Assembly: GCA_965262585.1 (NCBI GenBank)
Contig: OZ253546.1
Span: forward strand, 2,294,001 to 2,358,000
From: JAHRAW01 sp965262585
Lineage (GTDB): Bacteria; Pseudomonadota; Gammaproteobacteria; Arenicellales; Poriferihabitantaceae
Reading direction: 5' to 3'
Length of the DNA: 64,000 nt
How positions within the stretch are numbered: the first letter of the stretch is position 1; each line of letters begins with the position of its first letter. The position numbers and the translations under genes are program-made. Below, piece after piece: positions 37,709 through 46,917 of this stretch. The notes below the pieces were generated by a model. The model made no database searches. It was not told where the DNA came from and saw nothing but the letters and a program-made list of their open reading frames with translations.

Positions 37709-37798
37709 TGCCCAGGCGAGTACCGGTCGGTTTAGCAGGATGCGTTTGATGGGAATGCTCCGTTGCTGGTTGTCGGGCCGGGCGTTACCGGGCGGACG

Positions 37799-38383
37799 TT
37801 ATAAAGTATCGATAACTCGTGCCAGATAATCCCACACATACTCGGTGAAACTCCAGCGAACTTGAATTTGGAAGACCGGCTCGACACCGGGTTTATACAA
37901 CAATATGCCAGCGTTGCCGAAGCGCGTTTGAGCGCATTGCGCGGCTTTGAACTCGCGTTCGTGGGTATCCAGCGGGCAGCCCCGTGCCAACACCTCGGCG
38001 GCGTTTTCGCCTTTCACTTCGAGCACCGTGTAGTAGTCGCTCACTTCGGTGGCGGCATAGTGAAGGGTTGCAAGTTTTTGCGCCAGTTGTTCTGACACGG
38101 TTTTGGCGCGCGCGATTTCGCAATGCAGCAGCCATTCATCGGGGCCAAGCCAAAAAACAATTCCGTTTTGGCACGCGGAAGTGGTGTTCGCGGTGAGGGG
38201 CAACGGCATCCCCAACACTTCGCCGGCCGTATTTAGAAACTGCGGCTCGTCGGGATCGCCGCGCAGATTAATTTTTCCGCACAAGGGAAGTTCGCGAAGG
38301 CAGATTTGACCTTCGATGGGGGTGCGACCGCCGCCGGGGGAGGTCGGTTGGAGGTCGCTCACCGGGGCGGCGTTTTCAGGCAC
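37799..38383 (-). CDS. soxG: Sarcosine oxidase, gamma subunit
   Basis: This is the small gamma subunit of the heterotetrameric sarcosine oxidase, which demethylates sarcosine to glycine, using tetrahydrofolate to capture the methyl group. At 194 aa it has the family-typical region ICLRELPLCGKINLRGDP near residue 26 and LGPDEWLLHC near residue 77. It starts with GTG at 38383 and overlaps the end of soxA by 8 bp, so translation is probably coupled. It is last in soxB-D-A-G. Confidence 0.92.
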   Translation of the reverse strand: MPENAAPVSDLQPTSPGGGRTPIEGQICLRELPLCGKINLRGDPDEPQFLNTAGEVLGMPLPLTANTTSACQNGIVFWLGPDEWLLHCEIARAKTVSEQLAQKLATLHYAATEVSDYYTVLEVKGENAAEVLARGCPLDTHEREFKAAQCAQTRFGNAGILLYKPGVEPVFQIQVRWSFTEYVWDYLARVIDTL

Positions 38384-41300
38384 GGGCGCGTTCCCCTTCA
38401 GGGTCGTAAAACACCGTATCGGTGACCGTCACCTTGTGGCCGGTGCCGTCCATCATCGCAACATCCAGCACCTCGCCCTTGCGCTTGAAGCCATCGGCGA
38501 GCAATGCCAGGGCGATGGAGCGACCAACGCTGGGGCTTTGGTAACTGGAGGATACATGGCCGAGCATTTTCATCGGCGGTTTGCTGTGCAGCGTCTCTAC
38601 CAAGTGCGCGCCTTCGGGTAGCACGAAGTCAGGGTCTTCGGTGAGCAATCCTACCAGTTGTTTTCGTCCCGGGCGTGCGGTGTCCGATCGGGAAAGCGAG
38701 CGTTTGCCGACGAAGTCCGCTTTGCTTTTGGATACGATCCAGTCCATGCCGAGGTCCATGGGCGTAACCGTTCCATCGGTGTCCTGACCGGCGATGATGA
38801 AGCCTTTTTCAGCGCGCAAGATGTGCATCGCTTCGGTGCCGTAGGGACATATTCCATAGGGTTCACCGGCGTCCATCAGCGCCCGCCACAAGGCCAGCCC
38901 GAAGCGCGCCGGGACGTTGATTTCAAAGGCCAGTTCGCCGGTGAAACTGATGCGAAACACGCGCGCCGGAATCCCGGCAACGGTTAATTCTTGCATCGAC
39001 ATAAACGGAAACGATTCGCGGTCGAGGGGTTGATCGCATAATTTCTCCAGCACCGCACGGCTCTTCGGGCCATTCAACGAAGCCACCGCCCATTGCTCGG
39101 TTACGCTGGTGCAATAGACTTCGCTTTCGGGCCATTCGGTTTGCAACCATTCCTCGAGATGATTCAGCACCCGCGCCGCGCCGCCGGTGGTGGTGGTCAT
39201 GTGATAATGATTTTCACCGAGGCGGGTGGTGACGCCGTCATCGAACACCATGCCGTGCTCGTTCAACATCAGCCCGTAACGACAGCGCCCCGGCGCCAGT
39301 TTACTCCACGCATTGGTATAAACCATGTCGAGCAATTTAACCGCGTGTTTGCCACTGATGTCGATTTTACCGAGGGTCGATGCGTCCAAAATTCCGACCG
39401 TGGTACGCGCCGCCAAACATTCCCGGCGCACCGCGGCGCGCATGTTCTCCCCTTGTTGCGGGAAATAAAACGGGCGCTTCCAGTCGCCGACATCCTCGTA
39501 TATCGCGCTGTGCCGGTTGTGCCACGGATGCATCGGAGTGGTGCGTTTTTGCAGGAACAGGTCGCGGCGTTCATGGCCGATGATGGCGCCGAAAGTGAGC
39601 GGCGTATAGGGGGGGCGGAAGGTGGTGGCACCGAGGGCCGAGATGCCGGTGCCGCGCAGGCGGGACATCACCGTCAAGGCGTTGAGGTTGGAGGTCTTCC
39701 CCTGGTCGGTGCCCATGCCGGTGGTGGTGTAGCGTTTGAGATGCTCCACCGAATCGAAGCCTTCACGCGCCGCCAGTTCAATATCGGCCACGGTGGAATC
39801 GTTGTGCAATTCGTGGAAGTGTTTTTTCGGTCCCCGGCCAATGGGATGATCGCAAGGTAGAATCCATAATGGTCGCATCGCTTCGTAAGTCGGTTCGACA
39901 ACCTCGAACGTCGACACCGGCACCGCACTTTCAAAGCCCGCAGCAACGACCGCTGCAATCCCCGCATCACTTCCCTCCCTCATGCATTCAGCAAGGCCAC
40001 TGGTACCCAAGCAAGCACCGGCGCAAGTCGTGTCGCTTATGGAAGCACTGATAGCCGCATCTTTGCCGGGAAGGAAACAATGCAGTTCCTCGCAGAACAC
40101 AAGTTTGCCCCCGGCTTGACTGAACAAGTGCACCGTTGGCGTCCAGCCGCCAGACGCCGCCACCAAGTCGCAGGCAATGTTGTGGGATGCGCCGCGCACC
40201 TCCACGCCGTTCGGCGAAAGTTCCATGATTTCCACTCCGTTGATTTTGCCTCGGGCGTACTGCACCGCACTTATAGTGTGGTTGGCGTGAATGGAAATAC
40301 CCAGTTGGCGGACGCGGGCACTCAATTCACCCGCCGGTTCGGGGCGCACATCCACCACTTCGACTTCGGCACCAACTCGCGCGGCGTCGAGCGCGGTGTG
40401 GTAGGCACTATCGTTGTTGGTCAGTATCACGATTCGTTTTCCGGGCAACACACCGAAGCGGTTGATGTAGGTGCGCACCGCGCCGGCAAGCATCACCCCC
40501 GGTCGGTCGTTATCGGCGAATACCAATGGCCGCTCGATGCTGCCGGTTGCCAGCACAACCTGTCGGGCGCGGATTTTCCACAGGCGTTCCCGGGGCGTGT
40601 TGTCGCCACGGTTGGGGCCGAGGTGTTCGGCGACTCGCTGGTTGGCTACCAGAAAATTGCAGTGGTAGTAGCCGGTTACCGTGGTGCGGGGCAGCAGCGT
40701 CACTTGCGCCATGCCGTTCAATTTAGCAACGCGCCCGGCGACCCATTCGTCAGCGGCGAGGCCACCGATGACGGCGTGTTCTCCGAGCAGTGAACCGCCG
40801 AATTCGTTCTTCTCATCCACCAGCATCACTCGCGCACCGGTAGCACCGGCGGCGCATGCCGCTTGTAATCCGGCCGGCCCGCCGCCCACCACCAGCACAT
40901 CGCAATGGGCGTGGATTTTGTCGTATGTGTCCGGGTCGGGTTGGCGCGGGGAGACGCCGAGTCCGGCTGCTTTGCGAATGAATTTTTCGTAGGTCATCCA
41001 TAGCGACCGTGGCCATAGAAAAGTTTTGTAATAAAACCCGGCGGGCAAGATGCGCCACAGGCGGGCACTGATTGCACCGAGGTCGAAGGCAACCGACGGC
41101 CAGCAGTTCTGGCTGTGGGCGATCAATCCGTCATAAAGTTCGATCTCGGTGGCGCGCCGGTTGGGTTCGGTGTGGGGGCCGTTTTCCAGTTGCACCAGGG
41201 CGTTGGGTTCTTCGACACCGGCGGAAAAAATACCCCGTGGGCGGTGATACTTGAAACTGCGTCCCACCAGCGTGATGCCGTTGGCGAGCAATGCCGAAGC

Positions 41301-41408
41301 CAGCGTGTCGCCGGGATGGCCTTCGTATTTTTTATCGTCGTACCAGAAGCGGAGTATTTTTGCGCGGTTGAGACGCCCGCCGCCGGTCAGCCGATTGCGC
41401 TGGTTCAT
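38376..41408 (-). CDS. soxA: Sarcosine oxidase, alpha subunit
   Basis: This large subunit of about 1010 aa has an N-terminal 2Fe-2S-like fold region (GHPGDTLASALLANGITLVG) and an FAD/NAD-binding domain with LVVGGGPAGLQAACAAG near residue 175. A C-terminal GcvT-like aminomethyltransferase region binds folate (GKIDISGKHAVKLLDM, FTGELAFEINVP). The start at ATG 41408 overlaps the soxD stop by the ATGA tetranucleotide; the frame is open further upstream only as a shadow of soxD. The length matches the family. Confidence 0.95.
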   Translation of the reverse strand: MNQRNRLTGGGRLNRAKILRFWYDDKKYEGHPGDTLASALLANGITLVGRSFKYHRPRGIFSAGVEEPNALVQLENGPHTEPNRRATEIELYDGLIAHSQNCWPSVAFDLGAISARLWRILPAGFYYKTFLWPRSLWMTYEKFIRKAAGLGVSPRQPDPDTYDKIHAHCDVLVVGGGPAGLQAACAAGATGARVMLVDEKNEFGGSLLGEHAVIGGLAADEWVAGRVAKLNGMAQVTLLPRTTVTGYYHCNFLVANQRVAEHLGPNRGDNTPRERLWKIRARQVVLATGSIERPLVFADNDRPGVMLAGAVRTYINRFGVLPGKRIVILTNNDSAYHTALDAARVGAEVEVVDVRPEPAGELSARVRQLGISIHANHTISAVQYARGKINGVEIMELSPNGVEVRGASHNIACDLVAASGGWTPTVHLFSQAGGKLVFCEELHCFLPGKDAAISASISDTTCAGACLGTSGLAECMREGSDAGIAAVVAAGFESAVPVSTFEVVEPTYEAMRPLWILPCDHPIGRGPKKHFHELHNDSTVADIELAAREGFDSVEHLKRYTTTGMGTDQGKTSNLNALTVMSRLRGTGISALGATTFRPPYTPLTFGAIIGHERRDLFLQKRTTPMHPWHNRHSAIYEDVGDWKRPFYFPQQGENMRAAVRRECLAARTTVGILDASTLGKIDISGKHAVKLLDMVYTNAWSKLAPGRCRYGLMLNEHGMVFDDGVTTRLGENHYHMTTTTGGAARVLNHLEEWLQTEWPESEVYCTSVTEQWAVASLNGPKSRAVLEKLCDQPLDRESFPFMSMQELTVAGIPARVFRISFTGELAFEINVPARFGLALWRALMDAGEPYGICPYGTEAMHILRAEKGFIIAGQDTDGTVTPMDLGMDWIVSKSKADFVGKRSLSRSDTARPGRKQLVGLLTEDPDFVLPEGAHLVETLHSKPPMKMLGHVSSSYQSPSVGRSIALALLADGFKRKGEVLDVAMMDGTGHKVTVTDTVFYDPEGERARA

Positions 41409-41707
41409 GACGTTTGCTCCCCGGCGTTTCCGAGTGCATCGGGAATGGGGTCGCCGGGTTTGCAGGTCGCGTAAATGCGTTCGTTGCGGGTGTCGCGAAT
41501 CACCACAAACCAGCGTCGGCAGCCGTGGCTGTGCACCCAGCGTTCGTGGTGAACCCCCATCGGGTTTTTGCGGAAGAACAGGTAATCGCCCCACGCTTCA
41601 TCGCTCAATTCTGCAGGGTTTTCCGGGCGCACGATATGCGCCTCGCCGTGACAACTGAACTCGGTTTGGTCGCGGTTTCCGCACCACGGGCATTCAATCA
41701 AAAACAT
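41405..41707 (-). CDS. soxD: Sarcosine oxidase, delta subunit
   Basis: This 100-aa zinc-binding delta subunit has the N-terminal motif IECPWCGNRDQTEFSCHGEA, which holds the Cys/His metal ligands, and the region FRKNPMGVHHERWVHSHGC that is typical of SoxD. It lies 14 bp after soxB and overlaps soxA by 4 bp, consistent with one polycistronic message. Confidence 0.95.
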   Translation of the reverse strand: MFLIECPWCGNRDQTEFSCHGEAHIVRPENPAELSDEAWGDYLFFRKNPMGVHHERWVHSHGCRRWFVVIRDTRNERIYATCKPGDPIPDALGNAGEQTS

Positions 41708-41721
41708 CGTCTATCCGGGGT

Positions 41722-42966
41722 TTAGTGGGCGACCGCGGCGGCGGCGCCTTCGTCAATCAGCGCGCCGCTGTTAAAGCGGTTGATGGAAAACGGTGCCGCC
41801 AGCGGGTGCATCTCATTGCGCGCGATGGAGTGCGCGAATACATTGCCCGAACCCGGAGTGGCTTTGAAGCCGCCGGTTCCCCAGCCGCAGTTGAACAGCA
41901 AATTTTCCACCGGCGTTTTGGAAATCAACGGCGAACGATCCACCGTCACATCAACAATCCCGCCCCACTGCCGCAACATTTTCAGCCGGGAAAATATCGG
42001 ATAGAGTTCGATCACCGGGCCGACGGTATGTTCGATGCAGTCGAAACCTCCGCGCTGGGAATAAGAATTGTATGCATCCGAACCGGCGCCGATGACCAAT
42101 TCGCCCTTGTCCGATTGGCTGATATACGCATGCACGCTGCCGGACATCACCACGCAATCGAGCACCGGCTTGATGGGTTCTGAAACCAATGCCTGCAACG
42201 GATAGGATTCGATGGGCAGGCGGAATCCGGCCATTTCCGCCAGCACGCTGCAGTGGCCGGCCACCACGCAACCGACTTTTTTAGCGCCGATAAAACCGCG
42301 ACTGGTGTCGACTCCAATCACTTTATTGCGCTCGATTTTGAAACCGGTGACCTCGCAGTTCTGAATGATGTCGACGCCAAGATGGTCGGCAGCCCGGGCG
42401 TATCCCCACGCCACCGCATCGTGACGGGCGGTGCCGCCGCGCCGCTGCAACAACGCTCCGAGGATCGGGTAACGACAGTTAAGATTGATGAACGGAACCA
42501 TTTCCGCAACCCGCGCCGGGGTTAAAAACTCCGAATCGATGCCGTTCAAATGAATAGCGTTGCCACGGCGGCCGATTTCCTGCATGTCGTGGACGCTATG
42601 GGCGAGGTGCAACAGACCGCGCTGGGAAAACATCACGTTGTAGTTCAACTCCCGGCTCAAGTTTTCCCATAGTTTCATCGCATGTTCATACAAACCGGCG
42701 GATTCATCCCACAAATAATTGGAGCGCACGATGGTGGTATTGCGCCCGGTGTTGCCGCCCCCCAACCAACCTTTTTCGACCACCGCGACATTGGTGATCC
42801 CACATTCCGCGGCGAGATAATAAGCAGTCGCAAGCCCATGCCCACCACCGCCGACTATAACCACATCATATTCCTTCTTCGGCTGCGGACTACGCCACGC
42901 CCGCTGCCAGTCCTGATGATAATTCAGCGACTTGCGGATTAGATTAAAAATAGAATAACGATTCAT
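41722..42966 (-). CDS. soxB: Sarcosine oxidase, beta subunit
   Basis: This 414-aa flavoprotein carries the dinucleotide-binding motif YDVVIVGGGGHGLATAYYLA near residue 32 and the C-terminal GWGTGGFKATPGSG segment conserved in SoxB. The catalytic dehydrogenation of sarcosine takes place in this subunit, on covalent FMN and FAD shared with the alpha subunit. ATG 42966 gives the standard N-terminus (MNRYSIFNLIRKSL); the frame's extension to 43065 is not needed. It is first gene of the sox operon. No glyA or folD is adjacent. Confidence 0.95.
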   Translation of the reverse strand: MNRYSIFNLIRKSLNYHQDWQRAWRSPQPKKEYDVVIVGGGGHGLATAYYLAAECGITNVAVVEKGWLGGGNTGRNTTIVRSNYLWDESAGLYEHAMKLWENLSRELNYNVMFSQRGLLHLAHSVHDMQEIGRRGNAIHLNGIDSEFLTPARVAEMVPFINLNCRYPILGALLQRRGGTARHDAVAWGYARAADHLGVDIIQNCEVTGFKIERNKVIGVDTSRGFIGAKKVGCVVAGHCSVLAEMAGFRLPIESYPLQALVSEPIKPVLDCVVMSGSVHAYISQSDKGELVIGAGSDAYNSYSQRGGFDCIEHTVGPVIELYPIFSRLKMLRQWGGIVDVTVDRSPLISKTPVENLLFNCGWGTGGFKATPGSGNVFAHSIARNEMHPLAAPFSINRFNSGALIDEGAAAAVAH

Positions 42967-43024
42967 TTGGATTGCTTGAGCGAATTGGTGGCGTAGTATA
43001 CGCGATAGAGTATGTTTTACCGCC

Positions 43025-43561
43025 TTAAAACTCCACGCCTTGTGCGGCCATGACGCCGTCGTCAAATGCGTGTTTGATTTTGCGCATCTCGGTGACCGTG
43101 TCCGATGCTTCGATGACCGCCGGGGGCGCGTCTCGTCCGGTCATGATGAGGTGCAGCCATGATGGTTTTTCGGTGCGCACAAATTCGGCGATTTCTTCCC
43201 CCGCTATCCAACCATAACTGCTGCAGTAGTTGATTTCGTCCAACATCACCAAATCAAATTCCCCCGACAAGATTTTTTCTTTACTAAATTCCCAGATTAC
43301 GCGGCTGGTGGCGATGTCTTGTTCGGGATTTTTCGTATCCCAAGTAAAACCATCGCCCATGACATGCCATTCGATGTTGTCGAATTTCTCCGCCGCACGC
43401 TGCTCGCCGGTCTTCCATTTTCCCTTGATGTATTGAATCACGCAAACCTTCATCCCCCAACCGGCAGCACGAAACACCACACCAAACCCGCTCGATGATT
43501 TGCCCTTGCCTTCACCGGTATGCACCAAAGTAATGCCCCGCCGCCGGTCGCGTGATTTCAT
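43025..43561 (-). CDS. cobO: Corrinoid adenosyltransferase (CobO/BtuR family)
   Basis: The enzyme adenosylates cob(I)yrinate or cobinamide with ATP to form the coenzyme B12 precursor. It has the P-loop-like motif TGEGKGKSSSGFG near residue 15 and the family motifs QYIKGKW and VMLDEINYC. ATG 43561 gives 178 aa. An in-frame start at 43657 gives 210 aa, but its extra N-terminus does not look like the usual extension. The second Thr of the common GKGKTT loop is Ser here. No other cobalamin genes and no convincing cobalamin riboswitch were seen nearby. It sits 58 bp upstream of soxB in the same direction. Confidence 0.88.
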   Translation of the reverse strand: MKSRDRRRGITLVHTGEGKGKSSSGFGVVFRAAGWGMKVCVIQYIKGKWKTGEQRAAEKFDNIEWHVMGDGFTWDTKNPEQDIATSRVIWEFSKEKILSGEFDLVMLDEINYCSSYGWIAGEEIAEFVRTEKPSWLHLIMTGRDAPPAVIEASDTVTEMRKIKHAFDDGVMAAQGVEF

Positions 43562-43734
43562 GATCGATGCCCCAATAAGATTAACGGCCAACCCCAACCG
43601 CCGCCCCCTGATTTTCTGTTTTTCCCCGCCACCAGTCAATAGTTTGTTCACCGACAATCCGCTCGCCGATGAACTTTTATCTTCGTAGGGACAGCGCCCC
43701 CGTGCCTGTCCGCAACGACGAACGAGGAATTACC

Positions 43735-44183
43735 TAGCCCGTCATTCTCGCGAAAGCGGGAATCCAGTAAAACATGTCCGGCGAATGCCGACTCCCTACG
43801 CCGTCATTCTCGCGAAAGCGGGAATCCAGTAAAACATGCCGGCGAATGCCGACTATCTACGCCGTCATTCTCGCGAAAGCGGGAATCCAGTAAAACATGT
43901 CCGGCGATAGCCGCTCATTATTTAGCCTTCTGGATTCCCGATACGATGAAAAATATGGTCGCTGGCGCTCCCTATTTTTCTATCGTTCGGGAATGACGAC
44001 GAGGGGGCGACAGCCGACTCCCTACGCCGTCATTCTCGCGAAAGCGGGAATCCAGTAAAACATGTCCGGCGATAGCCGCTCATTATTTAGCCTTCTGGAT
44101 TCCCGATACGATGAAAAATATGGTCGCTACCGCTTCCTATTTTTCTATCGTTCGGGAATGACGACTAGGGGGCGACAGCCGAC
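43735..44183. repeat. REP-like tandem palindromes and two 68-bp hairpins between cobO and hsdM
   Basis: Four ~60-bp units with core ttctcgcgaaagcgggaa and 'tccagtaaaacatg' begin near 43739, 43800, 43860 and 44027. The first three are directly tandem. Copies of the 68-bp hairpin are at 43930-43997 and 44095-44162. They abut the hsdM stop at 44184 and separate the housekeeping region from the defence island. No gene is supported here. Confidence 0.85.
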
Positions 44184-45812
44184 TCATTTAGAATCAGAAC
44201 CGGGCGATGGCAACGGTGGGAGACCCAGTTCTTCCAAGAATTTGTTATGTGTGGCTGTTGCGCTTTGCGCCGCTTTTTCAATCTCCACAAGTTCGCTATG
44301 AGTCGCCGCCAAGTCGATTTCTTTCTCAGGCATTGCGGTGCTGATGTAGCGGGAGATGTTCAGGTTGTATCCTTCCTTTTTGATCTGCTTCATTGAGATT
44401 CGCTTCGAGTAACGATCCTCTTCCTTTCGGAACTGGTAAGTGTCGATGATCTTGGCGATGTGTTCTTCCGTCAGTTGGTTCTGCCGTTTCCCTTTGTCGA
44501 AATGCTTGGCGGCATTGATGAAAAGGACATCATCCGGTTGTTTGCATTTCTTGAGCACGAGGATGCAAACAGGGATGCCGGTGGAGTAGAACAGGTTGGC
44601 GGGCAGCCCGATGACGGTGTCAATGTGGCTATCTTTGAGCAGTTTGGTGCGGATACGTTCTTCGGCACCGCCCCGGAAGAGCACGCCGTGGGGCAGGATG
44701 ATGGCCATCACGCCTTCGGTTTTGAGGAAGTGGAAGCCGTGCAACAGAAAGGCAAAATCGGCGGCGGATTTCGGCGCCAGTCCGTAGTTATTGAAGCGCG
44801 CATCGTCGCCTATGGCTTCCGTGTGGTCCCAGTGGTAACTGAAAGGCGGGTTGGCGACGATGGCATCGAAACAAGGTTTTTTGGCGGGGTTCAGATCGCG
44901 CAGAATGTCCCACTCATTGGTCAGGGTGTCGCCGTGGTAAATTTCGAATTCCGAGTCTTTCACCCCGTGCAGTAGCATGTTCATACGCGCAAGGTTGTAA
45001 GTGGTGATGTTCTTTTCCTGCCCGTATATCTTGCCGATGCCGCGCGGGCCCATGCGTTTGCGCACGTTGAGGAGCAGGGAGCCGGAACCGCAAGCGAAGT
45101 CGAGGACGCTGTCGAGGCGGTCTTTCTTGCCGGCGGCGGGTTCCTGACTGTCCAAAGCGACAATGGCGGAGAGTATGTCGGAAATCTGTTGCGGCGTATA
45201 AAACTCGCCCGCTTTTTTGCCGGAACCGGCGGCAAACTGGCCAATCAAGTATTCGTAGGCATCGCCGAGTGCATCGATGTCGGAGGAGAATTCCGCCAGC
45301 CCTTTGGCGATCTCCGCGATGATGTCGCAGAGTTTGGCATTCCGGTCTTCATACTTCTTGCCGAGTTTGTCCGAGTCGAGATTAATTTCAGAGAACAGGC
45401 CATCGAATGCGCTCTCAAAGGATTCGTTTTCGATATACTTGAATCCCTCTTGCAAGGTACGGAGCAGTTCGCCGTCATGGATTCGGGCCATTTCGACGAT
45501 GCTGTTCCAGAGGTGAGGCGGTTGGATGACATAATGCACTTTGCGGCGCATCTGTTTTTCAAATCTCGCAATGTCGCCCGCGTTATTCGCATACCAGATG
45601 GCCAGCCGTGCGTTGCGGTCGTCACCCTTCAGTTTCGGATAATCTTTCCCTAACTCCTTCCGGGCCGCTGTTTCGTAATTATCCGAAAGGTAGCGCAGAA
45701 ACAGGAACGACAGCATGTAGTCGCGGAAATCGTCCGCGTTCATCGCTCCGCGCAGTCGGTTGGCGATGCACCAGAGGGTTGTGCCCAGTTGCTTTTGGTC
45801 TTGGTCGTTCAT
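44184..45812 (-). CDS. hsdM: Type I restriction-modification DNA methyltransferase subunit
   Basis: HsdM methylates adenine at the site chosen by HsdS. It has an N-terminal helical domain (HsdM_N-like: DFRDYMLSFLFLRYLSDNYE near residue 27) and an N6-adenine MTase domain. SAM-binding motif I is LDFACGSGSLLLNVRK, near residue 240, and catalytic motif IV is VANPPFSYHW, near residue 315. At 542 aa it is complete. It is the last gene of hsdR-hsdS-ATPase-hsdM, six bases after the ATPase stop. The order with hsdR first and hsdM last is unusual. Its resemblance to the EcoR124/EcoprrI type IC branch is inferred from size and the PrrC-like partner only. Confidence 0.95.
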   Translation of the reverse strand: MNDQDQKQLGTTLWCIANRLRGAMNADDFRDYMLSFLFLRYLSDNYETAARKELGKDYPKLKGDDRNARLAIWYANNAGDIARFEKQMRRKVHYVIQPPHLWNSIVEMARIHDGELLRTLQEGFKYIENESFESAFDGLFSEINLDSDKLGKKYEDRNAKLCDIIAEIAKGLAEFSSDIDALGDAYEYLIGQFAAGSGKKAGEFYTPQQISDILSAIVALDSQEPAAGKKDRLDSVLDFACGSGSLLLNVRKRMGPRGIGKIYGQEKNITTYNLARMNMLLHGVKDSEFEIYHGDTLTNEWDILRDLNPAKKPCFDAIVANPPFSYHWDHTEAIGDDARFNNYGLAPKSAADFAFLLHGFHFLKTEGVMAIILPHGVLFRGGAEERIRTKLLKDSHIDTVIGLPANLFYSTGIPVCILVLKKCKQPDDVLFINAAKHFDKGKRQNQLTEEHIAKIIDTYQFRKEEDRYSKRISMKQIKKEGYNLNISRYISTAMPEKEIDLAATHSELVEIEKAAQSATATHNKFLEELGLPPLPSPGSDSK

Positions 45813-45818
45813 GGTGGC

Positions 45819-46913
45819 TCACTCATGTGGATTGGTAGACGTAGATGCGGGATTGCTATGAAAAACAAAGTTATACTTGTCAACCAATTTGTCAAAAATT
45901 TCATTGAACATATTTATGTTGTATTCAACCAAGATGCTGTCTTCATAGCGATAAATATTTTTATGGGTGAGATAATTAACAATATCGGGAATTTTATTTG
46001 CAGGTTCATATCCGATTTTTTCTAAAACAAAACCAATTCTCCCAACACCCAGAAACGATGAAATATTTTCAAGAACCTGACGAAGAAGCGCAAAGTGGAA
46101 CGCCTTTATTTCACCATCCCTTGCTTCTTTAAGAAGACGAAGAATATACAGGTGGTATAGAAGTACATCTTTATCTTCGTTTTTTAGTTCAAAATCATCT
46201 TCATTTTTCACCAACAGGGAAGTCTTGGTTTTGCCCTTATATTTCTCGCTTGTATCACCTCTCTTGAGCCAGTTAAATAGGATGGAAAACAGTCCAATGT
46301 GGTGAGTGGTGATAATAATTTTTCGTTTGTCGTGGTGAGTTTTTATGAGGTCGTATAAAGTAGAAACAGTGACAAATATATTATGATCGTCCAAACTTGA
46401 CACTGGATCGTCTATAAAAAAATGACTCGATTGCTCATCGGCCCAGCCATCGACTTCAAAGAGAGCCAAAAAGAAGCACCAGACAAAAATGCGCTCCTCA
46501 CCGCGAGATATTTTGATCGGTGTTTTGTTATCGCCGGCCACAAAAAATGTAATATGCTCAATGCCTTTTTCACTGTCATCGAAAGTATTCAGGTAAAAAT
46601 CGTAAGTTGGATTATAGGGTTCAAGTTTTTGGCGAATTGCATTTTCGTCAAACAAGGCGTGGTATTTGTTCAGGCTACTTTGGCTCACCATTAGACGGAT
46701 ATTCTTTTCACTGTTCTCGATGTCATTGTCCCACACGAAAATGTCTTCGCTGAAAGCGTTGTAATAGACGCCCGCGTGAGTTCCATCATCTGTTTTGGTA
46801 GCGTTTTTATAGGCGACTGACAGCCGCGTCTTTCCTATGGCATTAAAAGCGTAGATGAGAATGATTTTCTCTTTCGCGTTTCGAAGTGTCGTGGCGATTT
46901 CAGGCAATGTCAT
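45819..46913 (-). CDS. PrrC/RloA-like SMC-type ATPase, candidate anticodon nuclease guard
   Basis: The 364-aa protein is a compact ABC/SMC-like ATPase. Walker A is AFNAIGKT (residues 22-29), a signature-like ISRGEER is at 135-141, Walker B with D-loop is FFIDDPVSSLDDHN (165-178), and the switch His is in TTHH (202-205). The C-terminal region carries R278-x3-E282 and H317. This spacing is like the Arg-x3-Glu...His triad described for the PrrC anticodon nuclease (R320, E324, H356). PrrC is kept inactive by a type I RM complex and cleaves tRNA when a phage disables the complex. This gene lies between hsdS (gap 4 bp) and hsdM (gap 6 bp), matching that genetic linkage. It is AT-richer than its neighbours. 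The alternative is a RloA-type ATPase without nuclease activity. Confidence 0.7.
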   Translation of the reverse strand: MTLPEIATTLRNAKEKIILIYAFNAIGKTRLSVAYKNATKTDDGTHAGVYYNAFSEDIFVWDNDIENSEKNIRLMVSQSSLNKYHALFDENAIRQKLEPYNPTYDFYLNTFDDSEKGIEHITFFVAGDNKTPIKISRGEERIFVWCFFLALFEVDGWADEQSSHFFIDDPVSSLDDHNIFVTVSTLYDLIKTHHDKRKIIITTHHIGLFSILFNWLKRGDTSEKYKGKTKTSLLVKNEDDFELKNEDKDVLLYHLYILRLLKEARDGEIKAFHFALLRQVLENISSFLGVGRIGFVLEKIGYEPANKIPDIVNYLTHKNIYRYEDSILVEYNINMFNEIFDKLVDKYNFVFHSNPASTSTNPHE

Positions 46914-46917
46914 ATAT

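Noticed and set aside
38376..41594. Extended 1072-aa form of SoxA
   Set aside because: The first 62 codons are a frame-shifted reading of soxD; ATG 41408 with an ATGA overlap gives the family-standard N-terminus.
43562..43734. Cobalamin riboswitch upstream of cobO
   Set aside because: I could not find a B12-box-like motif; the segment holds only the N-terminal extension of the frame and repeat sequence.
43735..44060. Possible CRISPR-like 60-bp periodicity
   Set aside because: The segments between palindromes are themselves conserved, and the same units are dispersed elsewhere, so they are REP-like repeats.
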